Below are positions 48,413 through 57,943 of a stretch of 64,000 nt of DNA, one piece after another. The stretch covers positions 1,757,964 through 1,821,963 of the forward strand of contig NW_019091372.1 in assembly GCF_001949145.1 (NCBI RefSeq), in the 5' to 3' direction. The DNA comes from Acanthaster planci (taxonomy: Eukaryota; Echinodermata; Asteroidea; Valvatida; Acanthasteridae). The first letter of the stretch is position 1. Each line of letters opens with the position of its first letter. The notes beneath the pieces are model-generated. The model saw only the letters and a list, made by a program, of their open reading frames with translations, made no database searches and was not told the DNA's origin. The position numbers were made by a program, and so were the translations under genes.

Positions 48413-49187
48413 TCGTAGAGTAATTAGAATCATTGGGGCTGGTATCCAGACTACAGTCGGTCTATCATTATGTTACTTCGGCCATCGGCCGTGTCCGAAT
48501 GGGCTTCAGGGCAACGGCTACGTCTTTTGTTCGGTTGTCCTCGCGTATTTTCAATGAAGCGAAGACTAAAACAGATCTAGCGCTAGTTCTGAACAATGCA
48601 ACATTTATACAAGAGCCACACCGAAGCATTTCTGTGATCGGCTTGCCATCAAGTCTGATTCTATGGTGGAGAGGGATCGAAGTCAACCTTGAATGAAGCA
48701 TACCTATTTGACAGTACCAATTGCAATTCTGCATAGCGCCCTCACTATGAATACAGCGGTCAATTAACAGCGTCGAAGGAGTGTAGTGGAATTTTGCTTC
48801 CAAAGGTTGATTTGGTGCAGATATTTGGACATAGTTTTATGTCTGTCTAACCTGGTAAACATCCGCGGAGAGTTACATGAACAGGCAGCGGCGTATAAGG
48901 CGCTCACAGCCACTTTGCTTGGGGGGGGGCTGAGCAGGGGAGGTGGATGTTATGAGGGAGGGGCGCAAGTCCAAGTGCTTTTTCAATAATGCTATTTTTC
49001 TGCTTCCGAAATTTCTAGGGGTGGTGGTGGAGATTTCTTTGTTTTTAGGGATGCGTTCCCTAAGCCCTAACCCTTCCCGCTTTCGCTACGCCGGGGCTGT
49101 GGACAGAGGAATGTGCCCATTACAGACTGCGGTCAAGAAGTGTGAGCAGACCATAGACAATGTACAGGAATACGACTTTGATGATCA
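48413..49187 (+). repeat. Direct duplication (about 780 bp), copy 1
   Basis: It runs from CGTAGAGTAATTAGAATCAT to GAATACGACTTTGATGATCA and is nearly identical to 49469-50250. It stops directly at the single N at 49188. Confidence 0.85.
48433..48696 (+). CDS. Open frame of 87 codons kept in both duplication copies (uncertain)
   Basis: The frame from 48433 to a TGA (LVSRLQSVYHYVTSAIGRV, TDLALVLNNATFIQEPHRS, ending GIEVNLE) is also open at 49488-49751. Of the six differences that I could read inside it, four are silent in this frame and two change residues (His/Tyr, Trp/Arg). It has no ATG at its start, so it would be an exon. I do not recognise the product. A minus-strand frame is also open here, which weakens the case. 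Confidence 0.25.
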   Translation: MGLVSRLQSVYHYVTSAIGRVRMGFRATATSFVRLSSRIFNEAKTKTDLALVLNNATFIQEPHRSISVIGLPSSLILWWRGIEVNLE

Positions 49188-49188
49188 N
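49188..49188. other. Single N at the end of duplication copy 1
   Basis: One ambiguous base lies exactly where copy 1 stops matching copy 2. It is followed by the inverted dispersed repeat at 49189-49470. Confidence 0.8.
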
Positions 49189-49470
49189 ACCACCCCTAAA
49201 ATGAAGAAAATGTCCCCGCCCAGAAAAGTAGCCATTTTGAAAAACCATCCCTCTTCAAAATGGTCAAATAGTGCCATTTTCGGACCCAACTGCATCCAAA
49301 TTACTCAGAATTTGAAGCCCAGAGTCCGGGCCAGGGGTTCAGTGCCATATTTCTCCAATTCCTCAATTTCATGGCCCTCAGGACTCTCTAATATAGAATA
49401 TTTTGAGTGTATGACTTTTATTAATGAGCTCGGCGGACATATTTCTGGCCTAATTACCAGGGTGCACCCG
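49189..49470 (-). repeat. Dispersed repeat family (TTTGGGTGAGAATTTCTC), inverted partial copy
   Basis: The reverse complement matches 29990-30255, including GCTCGGCGGACATATTTCTG on the plus strand. It starts immediately after the single N at 49188 and ends where the second copy of the 48.4-kb duplication begins. Confidence 0.65.
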
Positions 49471-50250
49471 TAGAGTAATCAGAATCATTGGGTCTGGTAT
49501 CCAGACTACAGTCAGTCTATTATTATGTTACTTCGGCCATTGGCCGTGTCCGAATGGGCTTCAGGGCAACGGCTACGTCTTTTGTTAGGTTGTCCTCGCG
49601 TATTTTCAATGAAGCGAAGACTAAAACAGATCTAGCGCTAGTTCTGAACAATGCAACATTTATACAAGAGCCACACCGAAGCATTTCTGTGATCGGCTTG
49701 CCATCAAGTCTGATTCTACGGTGGAGAGGGATCGAAGTCAACCTTGAATGAAGCATACCTATTTGACAGTACCAATTGCAATTCTGCATAGCGCCCTCAC
49801 TATGATACAGCGGTCAATTAACAGCGTCGAAGGAGTGTAGTGGAATTTTGCTTCCAAAGGTTGATTTGGTGCAGATATTTGGACATAGTTTTATGTCTGT
49901 CTAACTTTGTAAATACGCCCATCAGCGGAGAGTTACATTATGAACAGGCAGCGGCGTATAAGGCACTCACAGCCACTTTGCTGGGGGGGGGGCTGAGCAG
50001 GGGAGGTGGATGTTATGAGGGAGGGGTGCAAGTCCAAGTGCTTTTTCAATAATGCTATTTTTCTGCTTTCGAAATTTCTAGGGGTGGTGGTGGAGATTTC
50101 TTTGTTTTTAGGGATGCGTTCCCTAAGCCCTAACCCTTCCCGCTTTCGCTACGCCGGGGCTGTGGACAGAGGAATGTGCTTATTACAGACTGCGGTCAAG
50201 AAGTGTGAGCAGACCATAGACAATGTACAGGAATACGACTTTGATGATAA
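49469..50250 (+). repeat. Direct duplication (about 780 bp), copy 2
   Basis: It repeats 48413-49187 with scattered single-base changes and small indels, for example an extra CGCCCAT block near 49915. It continues into unique sequence (TTTTCTCTTAAG) where copy 1 is cut off. Confidence 0.85.
49488..49751 (+). CDS. Second copy of the 87-codon frame (uncertain)
   Basis: This is the counterpart of 48433-48696, with the same length and stop. If the duplication is an assembly of two alleles, it is the same locus and not a second gene. Confidence 0.2.
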   Translation: MGLVSRLQSVYYYVTSAIGRVRMGFRATATSFVRLSSRIFNEAKTKTDLALVLNNATFIQEPHRSISVIGLPSSLILRWRGIEVNLE

Positions 50251-51084
50251 TTTTCTCTTAAGTTCTTTGTTTTCTTCAGAAAATCTCATTTAATCGTGTT
50301 TGCTATGGGTTTAGTAAAATTGATCTCAGAACACAGTGAACACGTCTAAGCTAAAATCAGAGTCGCAAGATAAAGACGAGTTTCGTGAACATGTATTAAA
50401 CTTTACACAACCCAGATATTAAGCATATTCTCCTCAAATGAACCTGTGTGTAAGTAGCTCCGGTAGCACTGAGAAGATTTTTTTTATAAGATTTCTTTCA
50501 CGGGTACTGGCCAAGTACGAATCGGAGTTTCAACAGTGAAACATTGACCGAGCTCTAGACAAAGAATTGGACTCAAATTTGCCTGGCAACAGCCACATTG
50601 TTTTCGTTGAAGAAGCAGCGCGTTTTGGAAGACAATCACAATGTCTCATCCAGCGTGCCACCTGCACAGCCATGCGCTGGCGAACAGGTGATTGTGTGAA
50701 TGAGTCTATCGCAGCTTGGATCACAGAAACACGCTATGTTATGTTAACTAGTACAGGGGAGTAGTGAAGACCAAAGACCGTATAGTGCCGCAAAGCGGCG
50801 CAAGACGGCGAACTTCGCCGTCTACGGTGAATACACGTAAAACGTTGTAATCGCATGAGCGCCATTTGGGCAAACGATAAAAAAATCCACTGGTAATTAA
50901 TCTGGCTCAAGCATATTCAAAACAATGCGGTTGCAATACTTAAAGAAGAGATAGCAGTACCAAAGAGTAAAAAAGGAACGTATTTTGAGAGCACACGTAA
51001 ATAAATTCCAGCATTCCCAGTGCGTCATGGGCAATTTGCACTGAACGCGCTGCCATCCATCCATCCACTGCTTGCCCACACGCC
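50251..51084. other. Intergenic stretch, nothing recognised
   Basis: No supported gene or shared repeat. A short self-complementary GCGGCG/CGCCGTCT patch lies near 50790-50825. Confidence 0.3.
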
Positions 51085-51400
51085 GCCTGGTGTCACTGTT
51101 AATGTTGCGCAGCACTTTTGCGCGCCGCCACATACTCTCGGTGACGTAAGCGTCTGCATCCCGCGCGGAAAGCGTCATCCGATGTGCAGCGTAAGGAACT
51201 GAAGCAGAGCGTCATTTTTGAACTTGGAACACTGCATCCAGGGGGAATGAACGTGGATTTTTCTGCGTTCATTCCCAGAACTGAATCTGCTTGCCCTGAA
51301 GAAGGTACTCAGTTACCGAAAGATCGGCAATCACATAATTCTAGAGCACTGATTTTATATTATATTCTTGTTAATATTCTGATCACAGTGCCACGCAGCC
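51085..51400 (+). repeat. Distant copy of the foldback arm and its GC-rich neighbour
   Basis: It contains TTGCGCAGCACTTTTGCGCG, CGGTGACGTAAGCGTCTGCA, CATCCAGGGGGAATGAACGT and GAAGAAGGTACTCAGTTACC in the same order as 22400-22660. So arm plus neighbour form one mobile unit of at least 300 bases. Confidence 0.65.
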
Positions 51401-53583
51401 CTTCCTTATTTCTATGATAGTATACTATAATTAGCGGGGGCTTTCAGCTCGTGTAATTCACAGTTAAAAATTAAACAATCTGAGATCTCTTATTCAGTGA
51501 CTCGGATCGAGTTGAGGCCTTTCACTTACTTTCGGCAAAATAGGGGCGCGCATTTTAAACACCCCGCACGCATCATGGCTCTATAATTTGTTTCATTCTC
51601 TGGATTTCATTTAATCTCTTCATTTCTCCTATCGTCTCAACTTTTTGTAACCTTAGTTGGAAATTTTGCAGGATGGTTGAACTTGTTATTTTTTATCCAA
51701 TCTCAAGCATGATAGAGAAAGGACACGGAAGAGATAGGAACTTGCGGTTTCGCGGTACGATTATCCCATTGAGTCACAATTGAAAAATGCATCAGCCGTC
51801 GGATTACTCTGGCTTATTCTAAGAATTAGGGGGTGTAGATAGTGCGTGTACTTTTAGAATCATTTATTTCTAATTTAAAGAACTCTTGCAAAACTACTGC
51901 TGAATGTATTAGCAAAATAGTACTGAAAGACCAGAAGTATTACAGTCTTTGTATTAGAAAGAAAACATTGATCTTTTAACGATTGCACATTGAAGAATAT
52001 ACCAACCCCCCTCTTATATGCAACATTATGCGATAACCCCTACAGAATTGGTTTGACCGGTAACATAGCCAGGTGTAAGGCGGGGATATGGATGACACAA
52101 GCTGAAGCTCTAACCTGACAAGAAGCTGTCGAATTTAAAATTTCTCATCGGCAAATCAAACTCTAAAGGTAAGTGGGGCCTTCTGAAAGTTCTCACAGAC
52201 GTTAAACTTGTCCTGTTATCATATTGAAAACTGATCGAAATCCCCTCAAACATAACTTGGTACCACGCCTACTGCTGCCAGGGCCAGTGGCGGTGTGCGG
52301 TTGCATGCTCTAGTCGACTGCAGTCTCATTCTGGTGATTATGTCATTTTGAAGCTGGCGTTGACCAGTTTCCGGACACCGTAGTGTGTATGGACATATGG
52401 ACAGTGTAGTTAGCCTATGCTATTTTTTTCGAGATGTTTTTCTCTCCAAAATGTGGCCTTTTCCTCTCTGTCATCCTCTAAGGTGAAGGACATTGCATTG
52501 ATTTTTTTCTCTAAATTTCTGTGAACACTGACAATTTGACATACGGGCCTAGCTCCATGACATGACCGAGACTAGTCTGAGTTGGCTGACCGGCATGTCT
52601 GGCCAGTCGCCATGTTCGCTCGTTGTCCAGCGTCCAAACTCGGAAGGAGGGGGGGAGCTGATGGCCCATGCACAGATTTTAGTGAAGGAAATATGTCCCA
52701 CAGGGTCACAGCTAACGAAGTGCAAAGCATTGTGGATAAATTTCTGCCAGGCGCACTAGCTCGCCCAATGCCTTACACAAGTAATGATCGATATCTTTCT
52801 TGTGGGGTTACAGCAGTCAAAGGGCTGCATGGTCATGTACATGTACTGTATTTAATATTTGTTGTGTTATTTGTCTGTTTGTCAAGTGTCAGTGTGTTGT
52901 TGTCTTTGTGGAAGTTTGTTTATTTGTAACTGGGGACCCCCACTCAACAAGCACTGCTTCTCGGGGGCCCCGGCCTATCCACATCACTTTGCAAAACTGT
53001 AGAGTAATAATTATGTGGAAAACAAAGTGAACTGAACAAGTGTTCAACAGCAAGTGGCGGTTATCAATTCAATATTTCTCATTTTTTATTGCTGAAAATA
53101 TTCTCACTCCGTGTACACTTTTTCGTTCGTCCAAAGTTAATCAAGATAACCAATAATTTGAAAAATATCCCCCAAAGACATGACCAGTGATACTCAGAAG
53201 ATAAATTACCACTCTGTGATTGCTTTTATCATATAGCCGGCACTTTGCCTATGCCAAAACATTGTCATTGGCAAACCAAAAAATTTAAATAATGCTTTGG
53301 TAACGGGAAGTAATAACCTCATGCCCAAGGGTCTTACACAATGTAGCCAGTTTTTCCTTCCCACAATGCCTTTCTACCACTGCAAAATCACCCATGCAGG
53401 ATTTGCGATGAGGCTTATTGAACGGGTCCTTTCTGTGGCCTGAGAAAACTATAAGTACAGATGGTATACATGTAACTCGCTCCGAGCTTGCAGGAGAAAA
53501 AATGTTTATTGAGCAGCTGCGACACCCTTACACATGTTACATGTACTGCTTGGGTGTGGACATTTTTGTGCGCATTTTTGCAG
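51401..53583. other. Stretch upstream of the p31comet-like exons
   Basis: The missing 5' exons of the gene at 53584 should lie here or further left. A frame around 52690-52830 (MSHRVTANEVQSIVDKF, then LPGALARPMPYTS) is exon-like but I cannot match it to p31comet. It is recorded as a candidate only. Confidence 0.25.
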
Positions 53584-53722
53584 GAAGAACTGAGCATGTG
53601 CTACCAATTTCTGTTTGAATGTACGGTCTTCACATGTATGCCGGATGCGTTAAAAAACTTTGTGCCAAGTTGTCTCCCCATTGCCGATGAGGGCGCTCTT
53701 CAATTGAGGACAGATCATACAC
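53584..53722 (+). CDS. Candidate internal exon of the p31comet-like gene
   Basis: It follows a good acceptor (CATTTTTGCAG). The frame reads EELSMCYQFLFECTV and FTCMPDALKNFVPSCLPI, then runs to a possible GTTACC donor in phase 1. That is the phase needed by the exon at 53998. The order and spacing resemble the part of MAD2L1BP before its C-terminal strands (a DAF...P block about 30 residues ahead of the LNY block). The similarity is weak and the donor is not a strong consensus. Confidence 0.35.
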
Positions 53723-53997
53723 GTTACCAAGTACTACTCAACCTGTTTGGTGTTCTCTGTTTGTGTTGTCAATCAACTCAATTTCTTAACTCATAGGGCC
53801 TTCTTTACTCAAGGTATTCACACTTGACTAAAACAAAGAACGAAAAAAGGTTCCCAATCATTATTTCATTCACACGGTGAACAAATATTCAATTTTGAGG
53901 TCCTTATGCTTTCAAGGGAAATTGATCAACATGTAAAGCTTGTGCAGTGCACGTACATGAAACTGTGTTTTTTTATTGTCTGGAATTTGAATGACAG

Positions 53998-54885
53998 CTT
54001 TATCCTGGTCGGTGGATTTGTCTTCAAGGCTGAAGTGCACTATTACCCTGAGTATGGACAACATGGATGAACACGACCGAGAGGTAGCTGACATTGTGGT
54101 GAGTAAAAACTTGCATGGTCCATAACCCCGACTTTCTTTCCAACCCCCCTTCAGCATTTCTCCCAGGAACTTAAGAAGCTACCTAATCTCCTCCATTGTG
54201 TAAACTCCCAAAGGCCTATTCTCGGTACTTGTGGCAAGAGTCAACCTTCCTCAATTGCAGAAACTCCCCGCAAACATCCCGATGGACTTTAAAAAATTAA
54301 AGAAAGTTAGGGCTAAGGGTCGCTTCCCCCCAAATGACTGACTTAAAACCTCCTGTTATGCCTAAAAGTTTGTTTTCAATTGCAAAACCTCAATAGTTGT
54401 TCAACCTGAGTAGCATTTATGCAAGTTTAGAAAGTACCACATGACTGTTAACGGAGGATGCTAGATTGTTGAGGTACGGTATACCATACATGTACATGTT
54501 GGGTAGGACATCTTGTTCAGCTTGGTAGGATTAATTTGTGTGTGTGTAGACATCTGGAGTTTATCTGACAGGGAGGCTACCGGTACACTCTCATCAGCAT
54601 GAAAAACTGAACATACTCCCAGTCCCCGTGGTTGGGTTACCAGCCAATTTGTAGTATGGTGTGCATTGCCTCAGACTGGTTCTAACTTCTCTGCTGGTCT
54701 GTGCTCCACCTGTAAACTTCCCCAGCTGCCCAGTGGGCTTGCCTGACACAGTTGCATGAAAATTGGGCGTATGTGTACTCCCCCTACCTGGGTTGGCCTA
54801 GTCTTGGTTCCAAGACCTTCCAGTTGTTACTGTTAGAGGGCGCTGTCACCACATGAATCGTTATCGCAGTGGTAACGATTTGTGA
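53998..54885 (+). CDS. MAD2L1BP (p31comet)-like C-terminal exons
   Basis: Exon 53998-54098 lies between a pyrimidine tract ending TGACAG and a GTGAGT donor. It encodes LSWSVDLSSRLKCTITLSMD and NMDEHDREVADIV. Exon 54802-54885, after GGCCTAG, encodes SWFQDLPVVTVRG and ends GNDL before TGA. Joined in phase 0 they follow the pattern of the p31comet C terminus: an LNY-V...SR..KLTVTLS strand, a variable loop, then IWFQAP and a terminal KG. p31comet binds closed Mad2 and, with TRIP13, switches off the spindle checkpoint. The assignment rests on this short match and on the correct 3' position. Upstream exons were not found. A poly(A) signal follows 126 bases after the stop. Confidence 0.5.
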
Positions 54886-55010
54886 GATGATAACGCCCTG
54901 TACATATGTACATGTGCATACATGTATATACGTGTACTGTATGTACAGTACCGGGGGTGGGGTTGGGGGTGGAAACCCTTCCTCCTGCTCTTGAAAAAAA
55001 GGTTAAAAAT

Positions 55011-55016
55011 AATAAA
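55011..55016 (+). terminator. Poly(A) signal after the p31comet-like stop codon
   Basis: AATAAA at a normal distance (126 bases) past the TGA at 54883-54885 on the same strand. Confidence 0.5.
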
Positions 55017-55676
55017 CATATTGAAAATGATTAAAACCACCTAAGTAAGTCCGCCAAAACCATTGTAAACACAATGTGTCATGTAATGTTTTATCATTTC
55101 CGCTGCAAAAAAATGAGGCATCAAAAGCAAAATCTCTTGCCTGACCCCCCCCTGAAAATTCCTGGATGTGCCCCTGATTTACGTAAATGTACTGGTAGCC
55201 CGGTATATTTCAGCATATATGGGTACGTGTTCTCTGTACAATTATGGATCAAAGACAGTTGAATCTGGTTTAAATAAGGACACTTGTTAACACAACATTC
55301 TGCAAATAACAAGGAAATGTTTGGGTCCAGGTCCCAATCCTTTGTTTCCTTATTGTTTTACCGGTAATTCCTATTAGTACAAGGTTCCTGTTATAACAAG
55401 GTACAAGTAATCTACATGTACATGTACAAAGATTACGAATGAGGTTTGATGTATAAGTGCTCTTTGTCCCCCTTGGGTCATTCAGATTAACACGGGCTCA
55501 CATTCACGGCAAACGTTAACCAGCAGAAAACTTACAGAACATGTTCATGTACATTACCAGTACAGTGTAAACATCATGTACATGTACACATGCACCTGTA
55601 TGTCGTTAGACAATCTAATCAAATGGCTTATACATGTACACAAAGCAAGCACTTGGACTTAGACTAGACTACTTAC
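55017..55676. other. Intergenic stretch with TACATG words
   Basis: No gene is seen. It contains several ACATGTACATGTAC blocks between two convergent transcription units. Confidence 0.35.
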
Positions 55677-55846
55677 CACTCAGAGCGATAGCAGCCGACA
55701 GATCGTTTGGAGTGTGAGAACAGATGTTTCCCTTCCAGCTCACAAGAGAGGGAGCTTTTCCATGTAACTGAGCAAGGGTTGCCCTCGGGGCGACAGACCA
55801 CGTCCACGTGCTCACTGGTATTTGTGCGCGTCCGGCGCGGAATGTG
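55677..55846 (-). CDS. Unassigned exon-like segment
   Basis: On the minus strand an ACTCTAG acceptor is followed by a stop-free 170-base frame ending at a perfect GTAAGT donor. It encodes TNTSEHVDVVCRPEGNPC, SVTWKSSLSCELEGKH and SKRSVGCYRSE, with five Cys. GC content is higher than in the surroundings. No ATG is in frame (a TAG abuts it), so it is an internal exon or part of a 5' UTR. I do not recognise the family and found no partner exon. Confidence 0.35.
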
Positions 55847-56757
55847 CTAGAGTAAATTCACAAGTCTGTAGCATACCCGAGGGCCGAGCGCACAATGCAG
55901 GTTGCATTTAAGTGGTCGGCCACGCCTGTCTCTTCCCGGCCACTGAGGGAGGTGTTCATGCTCCGAGGCAATTGCAGAATACCTGTATTGATACATGTAC
56001 AACGTAGATGTTTGCCTCGTACACTCGCATGCCGGTGTGTACCGGTGCATGTACATGTGCACTGATGTTCCCAAACAAGCGTGGACGTTAAACAAAAGAA
56101 TTAATGACCGTCCACGATTCCCGATATGTCCACGATTGCCAATCGTGGACAAAACATATTAGAGGCCTTCCAAAAAGTCAGAGTATGGACAAGAGAGGAC
56201 AATAAGAATGTCTATGATTGCCCAAAAAATACGTTTAGCTGTATACAGTACATGTATGAGTATGTGTGAGTGTACAGTCATTGTCGTGGCGTTTCCAAAA
56301 ATGCTGACTAAAAGACATGCATGAACGTGTGCCATACAGGTACATGTAAGGGCATCATTCCTATGTCAATGCAAAGTATGTAACAATTTTTGGAACTGTT
56401 GTACCGGTAGCAGTCAGCAAAATGCATTTGTTTTCCAAAAGTGCTTGGAGGAGGACTTGAGGATGATCAGGGTTTAAGAATGTATGAAAATTTGATATCT
56501 GTTATACGAATGAATAGCATTTGTACAGGTAATTTATTCAGTGTACGTGTCCAGTGAAAACCTGATACATGTATATGGTGCACTGTACATGTACATGTTT
56601 ATTTCATTTCCCATCCCAAAAACATGTGATAAAAGTCCCAAAATGTAGCCTCAGCCCTGAGAAAGGCCATCAAAGGAAGAAAGACTGCATATTTTGGCTT
56701 TCCCCCCCCCCCAAAAAAAAATTAGGTGTTGTATCCGCCCTTGTGTAAAGCAAGTAT

Positions 56758-56786
56758 TGGTACATGTACATGTACATGTACATGTA
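56758..56786. repeat. (TACATG)n microsatellite
   Basis: Four consecutive TACATG units, the longest uninterrupted run of the hexamer that is scattered through the window. Confidence 0.8.
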
Positions 56787-56962
56787 TGTGCGTGCATCCA
56801 AAACTGCATGCCGTGAAAAATGAAAATGAGGCCAAAAAAATCCCATTAGAAGCAGAAAAATCAACCAGTACCCAAAAAGCAAAAGGTATACCGGTATGCA
56901 AGTATATTGTGTACATGGATGTGCCAGTTTTTGTATCATAAACAAGTAATTGCACACAGGTG

Positions 56963-57006
56963 CATGTGCAGGTACCGTAGCATACATGCTACGGTACCTG
57001 CACATG
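56963..57006. repeat. 44-base near-perfect palindrome
   Basis: Two exact 21-base inverted arms are separated by two bases (AC at 56984-56985). The core is GGTACCGTAGCAT / ATGCTACGGTACC, built on the GTACC and ACATG words common here. It could extrude as a cruciform. Confidence 0.85.
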
Positions 57007-57459
57007 TACATGTAGACTGTTTCCACATACGCTTCATACAGCATACTGCACATTATACAGCCTTCCTACGCATTCACAGCGATTGTCATGATTGTCTGCG
57101 TTGTACCGTGTGTGTGCAGCAGTAGACGGGCCAGCCACATGCAGCGTGGGGAGCTGATTTCATAATAAACCGGCGCATATTGCCAAGCTGCCGTTGCCGG
57201 CCTTAATTTGATTCCCAGATACATGTATATAAATAAACCGCCCCGCTCAGAATATCAGATATGAAGGCTGAATATATCTTCGATTCTGCTTTTGCTTGGA
57301 CTTGTCAAAAGACGTACATGTACTTTTGTACAGAGCTTTGGAGCCGTGTATAGTGCATGTGTGGTACAATGCACAGGTGTACTGATGCAGGTGGTTGTTA
57401 CAAATCTATGTAATAGTACCGGTACATATACCGGTTTAGTACATGTACTTCATTTGCAG

Positions 57460-57943
57460 GGCTGACTCAATTTAAATAATTCACCATTCGAATATTCAGC
57501 CTTCAATTTGATCAAATAGCTGACTATTCGGTCGTACCGATCGCAGATTGTTGATGAACAATACAAAATCAGTTGCAATATCACGGACAATTGTACATTT
57601 TAATCACTGCACCGGCAGCTTCTTACGTTTGTATCCCCAGCCACGATTTAGCAAATTTAAGAGACAAACACCACTTCTTGCCCAGTTGAAATTTTTGATT
57701 CCTTTTAAAAAAATTTTAATGAATGATTCACTTTTCGAATTGTAAGATTTCTATTGGTTTTCATTTGAATGTGCTTGAAACGAGCCTCCATAGTGCAATT
57801 TTTTTGCATTTGAAATAAAAGAATATCCTCCCCTCCTTTTCAGGAATTTTGCATCGGAATATTCAAATTTGGAAAATAATATTCGAATATTCAATAATTG
57901 ATTTAATATTCACACAGTGGGATGTTTGGCACAGCCCGAACCA
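57460..57943 (+). mobile_element. ATTCGAATATTC-type inverted-repeat element, copy 4
   Basis: It begins GGGCTGACTCAATTT and ends GTTTGGCACAGCCCGAA. The internal blocks match copies 2 and 3, including the landmark GATTGTTGATGAACAA and the CAGCCACGATTTAGCAAAT block. Confidence 0.6.

Noticed and set aside
52562-52929. Frames around MSHRVTANEVQ as the p31comet N terminus
   Set aside because: No motif match to p31comet could be made and no donor fits clearly, so it is left as an unproven candidate.
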